This document shows, in pieces, positions 1 through 6,939 of a stretch of 25,389 nt of DNA. A program made the translations under genes and the position numbers. Under the pieces are notes generated by a model that was not told the DNA's origin, ran no database searches, and saw nothing but the letters and a program-made list of their open reading frames with translations. Numbering within the stretch: position 1 is the first letter of the stretch; every line of letters starts with the position of its first letter. The stretch comes from an uncultured Oscillospiraceae bacterium (GTDB lineage Bacteria > Bacillota > Clostridia > Oscillospirales > Oscillospiraceae), in NCBI GenBank assembly GCA_900756495.1, contig CAAEKI010000295.1:1-25389 (forward strand), given 5' to 3'.

Positions 1-39
1 GAAGCCCTGCGGCAAAGCCGCAGGGCTTCCTTCCTTTTC
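1..39. terminator. Perfect 13-bp hairpin, probable bidirectional terminator
   Basis: GAAGCCCTGCGGC (1-13) pairs perfectly with 17-29 around an AAA loop and is followed on the plus strand by a pyrimidine-rich CTTCCTTTTC tract. It lies between the 3' end of the minus-strand ATPase gene (stop at 117) and whatever precedes the window, so it probably ends a plus-strand gene outside the window and the ATPase transcript. The minus-strand tail is beyond the window edge. Confidence 0.75.
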
Positions 40-116
40 AGATGTTCCATCGGAACAGCAGCAGATATGTCGCTGCAAAATCACCGGCCGCCAGATTACG
101 ATTACCGGCTGCGGGG

Positions 117-2234
117 TCACTCGCCGGATCTCTCCGGGACGGTTGCCGCCGTTTCAGGCTCCGGCAGCAGATCCGTCATGCTCTTGAGGCTGATGCCCAG
201 CGTGGAGGCATTGTGCAGCAGAGCAGAGGTGGTGGGGGGCAGGATGCCCGCCACGCCCAGAAGAATCAGGCCCAGATTAAAGCCCACAATGAAGCGGTAG
301 TTCCGATGGATGCGATCCATAAGGCTCTGACTGATGCGCCGCAGCGTCACCAGCTGGAACAGATCCTCGGAGGTGATGGTGATATCGGAGATCTCCCGTG
401 CGATGGCGGCGCCGGTGGAGATGGCGATACCGGCATCGGCCTCCGACAGAGCAGGGGAGTCGTTGACGCCGTCACCGATCATGATGACCGTGTGTCCGGC
501 GGCACGCTCCCGGCGGATGAAGTCTGCCTTATCCTCCGGCAGGACCTCGGCGTGGAACTCGTCCACCCCTACCTCCTCCGCCACACAGGCGGCGGTACGG
601 CGGTTGTCGCCGGTCATCATGACCACCTTGCGGATGCCGCAGTCGTGGAGCGCACGGATGGCGTCCTTGGCCTCGGCCCGAAGGGGATCGTGGATACAGA
701 TCACCGCCGCCAGCTGCCCGGCCAGACACAAATAGAGGTGGGAGTACTGGGTGGGCAGGGCATCGAACCTCTCCTGCTCCCCGGCGGGGATGGTGCAGCC
801 CTCGTCCTCGAAAACGAAGTGGGCGCTGCCGATGAGGGTCTTTTCGCCGTTTACCATGCTGGAGATGCCGTGGGCCACGATGTACTGCACCTGAGAGTGG
901 TACTCCTCGTGGGACAGACCCCGGCGCTTGGCCTCCTCCACCACGGCGGTGGCCATGGAGTGGGGATAGTGCTCCTCCAGACACGCCGCCAGACGCAGCA
1001 TCTCTTGAGCGTCGTGACCCCCGAAGGGGACCACGTCCTGCACCGTGGGGACGGCGTAGGTGAGGGTACCGGTCTTGTCGAACACCACGGTATCCGCCTG
1101 GGCCACGGCCTCCAGGAAGCGGCCACCCTTGACGGAGATGTGATAGCTGCTGCACTCCCGCATGGCGGAGAGCACGGCGATGGGCATGGAGAGCTTCAGA
1201 GCGCAGGAGAAGTCCACCATCAGCACCGCCAGCATTTTGGTGACGTTCCGGGTCAGCAGGTACGTCAGCACCGTACCGCCCAGCGTATACGGTACCAGCC
1301 GGTCCGCCAGACGGGCGGCCTTGTCCTCGGTGGTGGATTTCAGCTTCTCGGACTCCTCGATCATCCGGACGATGCGGTCGTAGCGGCCGCTGCCCTGTAC
1401 CTTCTGAACCTCCACCACGCATTGGCCCTCCTCGGCCACTGTTCCGGCGTATACCGGACTGCCGGGGCGCTTGACCACGGGCATGGACTCGCCGGTGATG
1501 GAGGCCTGATTCACCATGGCCTCGCCGCTGACCACCTGACCGTCCAGCGGGATAAGGCTGCCGGTGCGGACCAGTATCCGGTCGCCCAGCTGCACGTCAC
1601 CGATGGGAACCAGTACCTCCGTATCGCCGCTTTGCAGCCATACCTTGTCCACATTCAGGGACATGGCCCCGGCCAGATCGGCCACAGACTTCTTGTGGGT
1701 CCACTCCTCCAGAATTTCGCCCAGCCGCAGCATGAACATGACGGAGCCGGCGGTGGAGAAGTCGCCCCGAACCATAGAGACGGTGACGGCGGTGGCGTCC
1801 AGCACCGCCACGGTGAGCTCGCCGTGCCACAGGGCCGTCAGCCCCTCCCGGATGTACTTCACGGAGCGGTACAGGGCCATGGCCGTGGTGATGGGGGCGG
1901 GGAGGAACAGCTTGGAGAAGATACGGCGCATCACCGTCATGGCCAGCTTGTCCTCGAACTCCCGGTTCAGAGCACGGGAGGTGTGCTCCGGCACCAGCTC
2001 CATGACCTCGGCCTTGGCGAAGGAGAAGGAAGCCAGTGCGCCGATCACGGCGCTGCGCTGGCCGGTGTAGCGCACCACGGCATCCTGTGTGCGGTCATAG
2101 ACCGTGACCTCCGTGACACCGTCTACGCTGCGAAGATAGTATTCCAGCAGATCCGCCTCATGCAACGACATCCGGGCGCAGTGCAGATGTACCCGCAGGC
2201 GGTTGGGGGACTCGTGGAGAATGTTGCATTTCAT
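117..2234 (-). CDS. Heavy-metal (P1B-like) P-type ATPase with HMA_2-type N-terminus
   Basis: A 705-residue ATP-driven membrane transporter for an unidentified metal ion. Visible motifs: actuator loop TGES at 247-250, phosphorylation site DKTGT with Asp386, TGDN at 541-544 and hinge GDGVNDSPAL at 587-596. The N-terminal ~75 residues resemble an HMA_2 domain and lack a CxxC metal site. The transmembrane metal motif, CPC or SPC in well-known P1B pumps, is here SCAL (343-346, in DFSCALKLS). The nucleotide-domain His-Pro pair reads HS (425-426 in YPHSMA). The C-terminus has the LHNASTLG segment typical of P1B pumps. The gene follows the DUF6110-like small protein on the same strand, with a hairpin between them. 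The start has a GGAGG 13 nt upstream, a rather long spacing. Family assignment is firm; the metal cannot be told from sequence. Confidence 0.93.
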   Translation of the reverse strand: MKCNILHESPNRLRVHLHCARMSLHEADLLEYYLRSVDGVTEVTVYDRTQDAVVRYTGQRSAVIGALASFSFAKAEVMELVPEHTSRALNREFEDKLAMTVMRRIFSKLFLPAPITTAMALYRSVKYIREGLTALWHGELTVAVLDATAVTVSMVRGDFSTAGSVMFMLRLGEILEEWTHKKSVADLAGAMSLNVDKVWLQSGDTEVLVPIGDVQLGDRILVRTGSLIPLDGQVVSGEAMVNQASITGESMPVVKRPGSPVYAGTVAEEGQCVVEVQKVQGSGRYDRIVRMIEESEKLKSTTEDKAARLADRLVPYTLGGTVLTYLLTRNVTKMLAVLMVDFSCALKLSMPIAVLSAMRECSSYHISVKGGRFLEAVAQADTVVFDKTGTLTYAVPTVQDVVPFGGHDAQEMLRLAACLEEHYPHSMATAVVEEAKRRGLSHEEYHSQVQYIVAHGISSMVNGEKTLIGSAHFVFEDEGCTIPAGEQERFDALPTQYSHLYLCLAGQLAAVICIHDPLRAEAKDAIRALHDCGIRKVVMMTGDNRRTAACVAEEVGVDEFHAEVLPEDKADFIRRERAAGHTVIMIGDGVNDSPALSEADAGIAISTGAAIAREISDITITSEDLFQLVTLRRISQSLMDRIHRNYRFIVGFNLGLILLGVAGILPPTTSALLHNASTLGISLKSMTDLLPEPETAATVPERSGE

Positions 2235-2260
2235 AGATCAGTTTGAACCTCCAAACGAAA

Positions 2261-2285
2261 GAAGAACCGCAGAATGCGGCTCTTC
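2261..2285 (-). terminator. Intercistronic hairpin between DUF6110-like gene and ATPase (possible attenuator)
   Basis: GAAGA and CCGCA arms (2261-2271) pair with TGCGG and TCTTC (2275-2285) with one A-C mismatch and a GAA loop. Read on the minus strand it is followed by TTTCGTTT, a weak T-rich tail. It sits in the 70-nt gap before the ATPase start and could lower ATPase expression relative to the small upstream gene. Confidence 0.45.
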
Positions 2286-2304
2286 CTATAACGCAGTGCT
2301 GAAC

Positions 2305-2565
2305 TTAAGCCTCTTGTGCGGAAGTGTCCTCAATGGTCTCGGCCTCGGCCTCAGCGGCCCGGTGGTCATTGATGGCCTTGGCGTCGGCGTAGATGTCGTC
2401 GGCGCCCTCGCGGACAGAGGTGACGGTGTGCATGATGCAGTCCTTGGCACGCAGAGCGGCGGCGGTGGTGTGGGCATAGACCTTCTTAGCGTCCTCGCTG
2501 GTGAGGATCTTCAGGCCGGCCGTGCCGAACAGCAGACCGGCGGCGAACAAACCAATGTGTTTCAT
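2305..2565 (-). CDS. DUF6110-like small membrane-anchored protein
   Basis: An 86-residue protein of unknown function. Residues 3-18 form a glycine-rich hydrophobic helix (GLFAAGLLFGTAGLKIL region), followed by a charged, alanine-rich helical stretch with the segment LTSEDAKKVYAHTTAAALRAKD and an acidic C-terminus. This arrangement resembles DUF6110 proteins, which I recall occurring beside HMA_2-type P-type ATPases. Here it is the first gene of a two-gene transcript with such an ATPase, so a helper or assembly role for the pump is inferred, not shown. The start is supported by AGGAGG 8 nt upstream, and a promoter is visible at 2649-2677. Confidence 0.75.
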   Translation of the reverse strand: MKHIGLFAAGLLFGTAGLKILTSEDAKKVYAHTTAAALRAKDCIMHTVTSVREGADDIYADAKAINDHRAAEAEAETIEDTSAQEA

Positions 2566-2593
2566 GATAAATTGCCTCCTGTTGATTGCGATT

Positions 2594-2639
2594 GCTGCGC
2601 TGAAACAGGCGCAGCTCCTAAGATCGAAGTGCTCCGATC
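2594..2639 (-). promoter_or_regulatory. Two hairpins in the 5' leader of the DUF6110-like/ATPase transcript
   Basis: The leader of about 80 nt holds GCTGCGC/GCGCAGC (2594-2600 with 2609-2615, 8-nt loop) and GATCG/CGATC (2622-2626 with 2635-2639). Either could be an RNA hairpin; the second could also be an operator just downstream of the start site. Function unknown. Confidence 0.4.
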
Positions 2640-2648
2640 CGTAGAAGA

Positions 2649-2677
2649 ATCATAGCACAACGAGTGGTACAATGCAA
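2649..2677 (-). promoter_or_regulatory. Sigma-A-type promoter for DUF6110-like/ATPase genes
   Basis: On the minus strand, TTGCAT (2672-2677) and TATGAT (2649-2654) are separated by exactly 17 nt. Predicted start about 2642, giving a leader of roughly 77 nt before the DUF6110-like gene. Confidence 0.7.
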
Positions 2678-2717
2678 GTGTTTTTCATAAAAAAGTGGGG
2701 ATCATGGGAACAAAAAG

Positions 2718-3077
2718 CTACACAACCGACGCCCCAAAGGGCATCAGGGCCAGACGGGCCATTTTGAAGCACTGGAGGCCCACAGGGACCCCGACAATGG
2801 TGACGCACCACAGGCATCCCAGAATGACATAGCCCAAGGCCATCTCCATTCCGGAGAGCAGCAACCAGAGAATATTCACCAGCAGTGAGAAGCCCCCGCC
2901 GCCGTAGACTACCTCCTTGCCGAAGGGGAAAAAGGCCAGAGAGGCGAATTTGAAGCACTGAAGGCCCACAGGGATGCCCACAATGGTGATGCACCACAGG
3001 CAGCCCGCCAGCACCCAACTCAGTCCGCCGATGAGTCCGCCGAAGAGAAACCAGAGGATGTTGCCGATCGTTTTCAT
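2718..3077 (-). CDS. yccF: YccF domain inner-membrane protein
   Basis: A 119-residue membrane protein with two tandem YccF repeats. Each repeat has a hydrophobic helix, then CLWCxTIVGxPVGLQCFKxA and a PFG motif; the repeats are clearly duplicated, even at DNA level. The function of YccF is not established; it is a small integral membrane protein. The frame extends 24 codons further upstream, but the ATG at 3077 is preferred: it begins the hydrophobic helix (MKTIGNILWFLFGG), has GAGGT 9 nt upstream, and lies downstream of a good promoter at 3121-3149, whose -35 would otherwise be coding. It appears monocistronic. Confidence 0.9.
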   Translation of the reverse strand: MKTIGNILWFLFGGLIGGLSWVLAGCLWCITIVGIPVGLQCFKFASLAFFPFGKEVVYGGGGFSLLVNILWLLLSGMEMALGYVILGCLWCVTIVGVPVGLQCFKMARLALMPFGASVV

Positions 3078-3098
3078 AGAAATACCTCGCTTGTAACT

Positions 3099-3149
3099 GT
3101 CTCCGAGGGAGACTGGTTCTATCTTAAGCGGAAATTGTGAAGTTTTCAA
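3099..3149 (-). promoter_or_regulatory. Promoter and leader hairpin of yccF
   Basis: On the minus strand TTGAAA (3144-3149), a 17-nt spacer and TAAGAT (3121-3126) form a good promoter. The leader contains a small hairpin GTCTCC/GGAGAC (3099-3104 with 3108-3113). Confidence 0.65.
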
Positions 3150-3155
3150 CCACGG

Positions 3156-3172
3156 CGGGAAATATTTTCCCG
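3156..3172. promoter_or_regulatory. Palindrome between divergent promoters
   Basis: CGGGAAA-TAT-TTTCCCG, perfect 7-bp arms, lies between the yccF -35 box (3144-3149) and the plus-strand promoter at 3214-3242. It could be an operator; no regulator is encoded next to it. Confidence 0.3.
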
Positions 3173-3213
3173 GTGAGAGTCAGGCACCGGCGGAAATATA
3201 AACAAATCTACCC

Positions 3214-3242
3214 TTGCAAAGAGGAGAGATATATGGTAAAAT
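3214..3242 (+). promoter_or_regulatory. Sigma-A-type promoter upstream of small ORF and guaD leader
   Basis: TTGCAA (3214-3219), 17-nt spacer, TAAAAT (3237-3242). It would start transcription about 3249 and could drive the small ORF, the riboswitch and guaD as one transcript; no clearer promoter was found just before the riboswitch. Confidence 0.6.
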
Positions 3243-3274
3243 CACCATAGAGTGCAGGCCCGTTGCTGCCCGGT

Positions 3275-3475
3275 GTGAAAAACCGGAGGAGAAAGGGTAG
3301 GCGCTCCCCAGCCTTGGAGCAGCTGCTGGAGAACGATGCGGACAGCTATGAGATCGTGGAAGTGGGCGATATACAGGCAGACGACCTGCTCCTGTCAGCC
3401 GAAGAGCATCAGGCTATGCTGGCACAGGGAGAGGCACCGTATAACTGGGAGAGTGAGAGCGGTCAGGTGTCCTGA
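3275..3475 (+). CDS. Small hypothetical protein (about 66 aa)
   Basis: An unrecognised reading frame with a very basic N-terminus (KNRRRKGRR) followed by an acidic body (LLENDADSYEIVEVGDIQ, SAEEHQAMLAQ). The start is uncertain: GTG at 3275 is taken here, TTG at 3263 is the alternative, and neither has a good Shine-Dalgarno; a purine-rich GGAGGAGAAAGG lies inside the frame at 3285-3296. A good promoter is located 30 nt upstream and a GC hairpin (3492-3507, ACGGGC/GCCCGT) follows the stop, which argue that something is expressed here. It may be a leader peptide or a real small protein. Confidence 0.4.
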   Translation: MKNRRRKGRRSPALEQLLENDADSYEIVEVGDIQADDLLLSAEEHQAMLAQGEAPYNWESESGQVS

Positions 3476-3517
3476 ACGGCTGAACAGAAAAACGGGCTGC
3501 GGCCCGTGATAGGGAAG

Positions 3518-3582
3518 CTCATATAGCCTTGCGGAAATGGTGCAAGGCGTTTCTACGGAGCCGCCGAAGGCTCTACTATGGG
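3518..3582 (+). promoter_or_regulatory. Purine (guanine-type) riboswitch aptamer
   Basis: The three-way junction can be drawn completely: P1 CTCATA (3518-3523) with TATGGG (3577-3582); P2 GCCTTGC/GCAAGGC (3526-3532, 3542-3548) with loop containing GAAATGG (canonical GATATGG); J2/3 GTTTCTAC (3549-3556), identical to the canonical sequence; P3 GGAGCC/GGCTCT (3557-3562, 3569-3574); J3/1 AC (3575-3576). The specificity base equivalent to C74 is C3576, which predicts guanine (or a related 6-oxopurine). Loop 3 is short (GCCGAA instead of the usual 7-nt CCGTAAA type) but keeps the CC able to kiss the GG of loop 2. It directly precedes a terminator and the guanine deaminase gene. Confidence 0.82.
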
Positions 3583-3618
3583 TGCTCTGCCGGAAAAGCG
3601 GCGGGGTGCCTATTTTTT
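3578..3618 (+). terminator. Riboswitch expression platform: rho-independent terminator overlapping P1
   Basis: A core stem of 12 pairs including G-U pairs (3581-3592 with 3599-3610, GAAAAG loop) is followed by TATTTTTT (3611-3618). Three further pairs (3578-3580 with 3611-3613) extend it into the P1 3' strand, so aptamer and full terminator cannot form together. That is the arrangement of ligand-activated (ON) purine switches. Confidence 0.75.
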
Positions 3619-3639
3619 GCGGAAAGGAAGGAAACGGAT

Positions 3640-4914
3640 ATGGTGCAGGTTTTGAAGGGAAACATCGTGCAGGCCCCGGCGCTGGGGGAGCTGCAGATCA
3701 CGGAGCAGGGCTATCTGGTGATGGAGGACGGCGTCATCCGGGGCGTCTATGACCGGCTGCCACTGGAATATGCTACGGCGCCGCTGGTGGATTACGGTCA
3801 GGCACTGGTGATGCAGTCCTTTGCGGATATGCACCTCCACGCCCCTCAATACCCCATGCTGGGCATGGGCATGGATCTGCCGCTGCTGGAGTGGCTGGAC
3901 ACCTACACCTTCCCCACGGAGGCACGGTTTGCCGACACGGACTACGCCCGCCGCATCTATCGCCGTCTGGCCACGGACCTCATCACCAACGGCACCACCC
4001 GTGTGTGTATGTTCTCCTCCCTCCACACCGACGCCACGTGGATCCTCATGGAGGAGCTGGAGCAGGCCGGTGTCACCGGCTATGTGGGCAAGGTGAACAT
4101 GGATCGCAATGGCCTGCCCGGCATCTTGCAGGAGACCACGGAGGAATCTGTCCGGGAGACGCTGCGGTGGCTGGAGGGATGTCATTTCGACCACGTCAAG
4201 CCCATTCTGACCCCCCGCTTTACCCCCAGCTGTACCAATGAGCTGATGATGGCACTGGGCCGTCTGGCGCAGGAGAAGGGGCTGTATGTCCAGTCTCACC
4301 TGTCGGAGAATCTGGGGGAGATCCAGTGGGTAAAGGAGCTGCACCCGGACTGTCAGCAGTACTGGGAGACCTATGATAAGTACGGCCTGTGGAAGGAGCG
4401 CACCATCATGGCCCACTGTGTCCACTCCGACCAGCGGGAGTGCGATGCCATGCGCCGGGCCGGGGTGGTGGTGGCTCACTGCGCCGGTTCCAACATCAAT
4501 CTGTGCAGCGGCGTGTCGCCGGTGCGGGAGATGCTCCAGCAGGGCATCTGGGTGACGCTGGGGTCCGACATCGCCGGCGGCGCCTGCCTGCCCATGTATA
4601 AGGTGGCTACCATGAGCATCCGGGCCTCCAAGATCAAGCGTATCGAGACGGACTGGTCCGAGGACTTCCTGACGGTGCCGGAGGCCTACTATCTGGCTAC
4701 CAGCTCCGGACACCGGTACTTCGGGGACAGAGATGGCTTCGCCCCAGGCAACCGGCTCCACGCCATCGTGGTGGACGACAGCGATTTCACGGAGGCCAGC
4801 CATCCCCTGACGGTGCGGGAGCGGTTCGAGCGGGCCATATATATGCTCCACCGCCACAACATCACCGCTGTCTGGTCCGACGGTCGCTGCGTGGTGGGGC
4901 AGATGCTGCAATAA
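3640..4914 (+). CDS. guaD: Guanine deaminase
   Basis: A 424-residue amidohydrolase that deaminates guanine to xanthine and ammonia in the cytoplasm. The guanine deaminase signature is present throughout: FADMHLHAPQ with metal ligands His65 and His67, PRFTPSC (192-198), QSHLSEN (His220), IMAHCVHS (His259), HCAGSN (280-285) and LGSDIAGG (Asp310). The ATG at 3640 is chosen over the longer frame because the extra 37 codons would run through the riboswitch and terminator, and because GGAAGG precedes it. The riboswitch directly upstream makes purine-controlled expression likely. No purine transporter is adjacent. Ends before a strong hairpin shared with the convergent acetyltransferase gene. Confidence 0.95.
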   Translation: MVQVLKGNIVQAPALGELQITEQGYLVMEDGVIRGVYDRLPLEYATAPLVDYGQALVMQSFADMHLHAPQYPMLGMGMDLPLLEWLDTYTFPTEARFADTDYARRIYRRLATDLITNGTTRVCMFSSLHTDATWILMEELEQAGVTGYVGKVNMDRNGLPGILQETTEESVRETLRWLEGCHFDHVKPILTPRFTPSCTNELMMALGRLAQEKGLYVQSHLSENLGEIQWVKELHPDCQQYWETYDKYGLWKERTIMAHCVHSDQRECDAMRRAGVVVAHCAGSNINLCSGVSPVREMLQQGIWVTLGSDIAGGACLPMYKVATMSIRASKIKRIETDWSEDFLTVPEAYYLATSSGHRYFGDRDGFAPGNRLHAIVVDDSDFTEASHPLTVRERFERAIYMLHRHNITAVWSDGRCVVGQMLQ

Positions 4915-4930
4915 AGGAAAAATGAAGAAA

Positions 4931-4958
4931 AAGCCCTCCGGCCAAGGCCGGAGGGCTT
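4931..4958. terminator. Bidirectional terminator between guaD and acetyltransferase gene
   Basis: AAGCCCTCCGGCC (4931-4943) pairs perfectly with 4946-4958. On the minus strand it is followed by TTTCTTCATTTTT, a good tail for the acetyltransferase transcript; the plus-strand tail is poor but the stem is very strong. Confidence 0.85.
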
Positions 4959-4964
4959 GCTGCT

Positions 4965-5453
4965 TCAAATACTGCGCTCCATAGGGAGATAGGCGGAAAA
5001 ATCATTGGGGTGGACCTCGCCGGTGAGGACGAAGCCGTTCTTGGTCCAGAAGGCCAGGCTCTGAGGATTGCCCTCATCCACCGCCAGCCGCAGCCGGTGA
5101 TACCCGGCGGCAGACAGCCGGGCTATGCAGTCCCGGAGGATGCGGCTGCCCAGCCCACAGCCCTGACGGTCATGAGCCGTCATGAACAGGCCAATGAAGG
5201 CGGTACCGGAGGCGGGATAGTTCAGGATCAGATCCATCACAGCAATCAGGCAGTCTCCGTCGTAAAAGCCCACGAACCACTTATCCTCCATAGCTTTTCC
5301 CGGCGGCAGGGCGGTCATATCGGTCCGGATGCTCTCCGGCGTGGGCTGCGGCGGGTGATACCGGTAGAACAGGGGATTGCCCTGCATCAGCGCACAGACC
5401 TGCGCTGCATCCGCCTCCGTCAGGCGGCGGGCGGGACAGACGGCGTTACTCAT
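4965..5453 (-). CDS. GNAT family N-acetyltransferase
   Basis: A 162-residue acetyl-CoA-dependent acyltransferase, substrate unknown. The acetyl-CoA pyrophosphate loop is RQGCGLGS (96-103), and the C-terminal NPQSLAFWTKNGF (129-141) is the typical GNAT end motif, with beta strands VGFYDGDCLIAVMDLIL and GTAFIGLFM in between. The start ATG overlaps the end of the upstream DUF1836 gene by 8 nt, so the two are translationally coupled and belong to one operon. Nothing in the neighbourhood identifies the substrate. Confidence 0.92.
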   Translation of the reverse strand: MSNAVCPARRLTEADAAQVCALMQGNPLFYRYHPPQPTPESIRTDMTALPPGKAMEDKWFVGFYDGDCLIAVMDLILNYPASGTAFIGLFMTAHDRQGCGLGSRILRDCIARLSAAGYHRLRLAVDEGNPQSLAFWTKNGFVLTGEVHPNDFSAYLPMERSI

Positions 5454-6048
5454 GGGGCTGCTCGGCGGCCAGAACGGCCTCCGTATCAGCGTCGCACAGG
5501 CGGATCAACTTCTCCGCCAGAATTTTGGAGAACCCGGCGATGAGTCCGCACTCGATGACCAGCCGCCCCACGGCCCCCTCCTCGTCCCCGGAGGGGGTGC
5601 GGATGTCGGTGGCGGCACTTTGGACCTGCTGGTTGAAGAACAGGGCCAGCTGCCGGAATTTTTCGGAGTAGGCCTCGTATACCGACCGCACGCAGTCCTC
5701 GCTGCTGTCGGCGGGCAAAATTTTCTGCACGTCGCTGATGCTGATGCTCTGCTTCATGGTGAGGATCATAATGAGGTAGGCGATGTGTACCCGGTAGTAC
5801 TTCCGCTTCACCGGAGCAGGCATGATCTTCAGGCGCACATAGTTGTTGATGGCGGAGGAGGTGACAAAGCTCTCCTTGCCGCCGGGGATGGACGGGATGA
5901 AGCCGAGATACTGCACCAGCAGCACCACCACCTGATCCATGTAGAGCCCCAGATCAGGGATGGAATCCCAGTCCGGCAGATGGTAATTGGTGATGAACCG
6001 ATCCCAGCGCTCCAGCTTGTGAATAATGAGTTTCTTATCGTATGACAT
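5446..6048 (-). CDS. DUF1836 family protein
   Basis: A 200-residue protein matching the DUF1836 pattern: LYMDQVVVLLVQYLGF, then SSAINNYVRLKIM, then KRKYYRVHIAYLIMILTMKQSISISDVQKIL. This family is common in Firmicutes; its N-terminal half resembles a MerR-like helix-turn-helix, so a DNA-binding role is plausible but unproven. The ATG at 6048 is chosen because AGGAGG lies 7 nt upstream; the longer frame begins with an Arg-rich stretch unlike the family. It is first in an operon with the GNAT gene and diverges from the SGNH hydrolase gene, whose promoter carries a palindrome. Confidence 0.88.
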   Translation of the reverse strand: MSYDKKLIIHKLERWDRFITNYHLPDWDSIPDLGLYMDQVVVLLVQYLGFIPSIPGGKESFVTSSAINNYVRLKIMPAPVKRKYYRVHIAYLIMILTMKQSISISDVQKILPADSSEDCVRSVYEAYSEKFRQLALFFNQQVQSAATDIRTPSGDEEGAVGRLVIECGLIAGFSKILAEKLIRLCDADTEAVLAAEQPHE

Positions 6049-6133
6049 GGCGTACCTCCTGTGCAGGCGCCGTCGGCGCACCGGCAGCGTGGAAGTCGGC
6101 TGTTTTTCTTAACAGTCTTTAAACAACTACTAT

Positions 6134-6162
6134 ATAATATCAGAAAAACTTGTTTTTTGCAA
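6134..6162 (-). promoter_or_regulatory. Promoter of DUF1836/GNAT operon
   Basis: Minus strand TTGCAA (6157-6162), 17-nt spacer, TATTAT (6134-6139). Predicted start about 6127, with a leader of about 80 nt. Confidence 0.65.
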
Positions 6163-6175
6163 GGGTAAATAGCAG

Positions 6176-6215
6176 TTGACCTGTTGACTTTCGAAATCTA
6201 ATATGCTATATTAGA
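6176..6215 (+). promoter_or_regulatory. Overlapping promoters and operator-like palindrome before SGNH hydrolase
   Basis: Two promoters overlap with 8-nt offset: TTGACC (6176-6181)/TAATAT (6199-6204) and TTGACT (6184-6189)/TATATT (6207-6212), each with a 17-nt spacer. A perfect inverted repeat, TCTAATAT-GCT-ATATTAGA (6197-6215), covers both -10 boxes, the expected place for a repressor operator. Confidence 0.65.
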
Positions 6216-6242
6216 AAAAAGGAAGATAGGGGGCTTGCTATT

Positions 6243-6923
6243 ATGCCCAAGCAGGTGTATATTTATGGTGACTCCTTGCTGAAGGCCACCATGCCGGATG
6301 AGAGGTATCACTATCATTTCCATTACGACGAGGTACTGCAGCGCTATCCGGAACGCCGGACGCAGGTGGTGAACCGCTCCAAAATGGGAGCTACCATCTC
6401 CAAGGGCGAGTCGCTGGTGCAGCACGATCTGAACCGGGGGCTGGAGGCCGACTATGCACTGGTGGCCTACGGCGGCAACGACAGCGACTACGACTGGGCG
6501 GCCATCGACGCAGACCCGGCGGGGAACCATCATCCCCGGACGGAGCTGCCTGCCTTTCGGGAGAAGCTCCGCCACACGGTGACCATGCTGCGGGAGAAGG
6601 GCATCCAGCCGGTGCTCATGAGTCTGCCGCCCATTGACGCCACCCGGTATCTGGCCTTCATCTGCCGGGACGGACTGCGGAAGGAGCGGATCATGGACTG
6701 GCTGGGGGACGTGCAGATGATCTACCGGCATCAGGAGATGTACTCCGATGCGGTGACCCAGCTGGCCTATGCCGAGGGCCTGCCCCTGATCCCGGTGCGG
6801 GAGGAGTTCCTCAACGACCACAGGCTGATGCGGCTCATCGCCGCAGACGGTATCCATTTGACCATGCCCGGCTATGAGCGGCTGTTCGACACACTGGCGG
6901 ACTGGCTGCGGATACGGGTATAA
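6243..6923 (+). CDS. SGNH/GDSL-type hydrolase
   Basis: A 226-residue esterase- or lipase-like enzyme of the SGNH superfamily. Block I is YGDSLL (Ser11 nucleophile), block II is SKMGAT (Gly49), block III is YGGNDSD (Asn79) and block V is DGIHLTMPGY (Asp202, His205), so the whole catalytic set is present. There is no signal peptide or membrane helix, so it is probably cytoplasmic. Substrate unknown; candidates in this superfamily include acylated sugars, lysophospholipids and other esters. It is 16 nt upstream of a DegV gene and likely cotranscribed with it, which hints at lipid handling but does not prove it. Confidence 0.9.
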   Translation: MPKQVYIYGDSLLKATMPDERYHYHFHYDEVLQRYPERRTQVVNRSKMGATISKGESLVQHDLNRGLEADYALVAYGGNDSDYDWAAIDADPAGNHHPRTELPAFREKLRHTVTMLREKGIQPVLMSLPPIDATRYLAFICRDGLRKERIMDWLGDVQMIYRHQEMYSDAVTQLAYAEGLPLIPVREEFLNDHRLMRLIAADGIHLTMPGYERLFDTLADWLRIRV

Positions 6924-6939
6924 GAAGGAGTAGAAAGCT

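Noticed and set aside
42-2246. Long open frame (734 codons) on the plus strand over the ATPase gene
   Set aside because: It is antisense to a gene with all P-type ATPase motifs, is rich in His, Gly and Gln as shadow frames of GC-rich genes are, and matches no family pattern.
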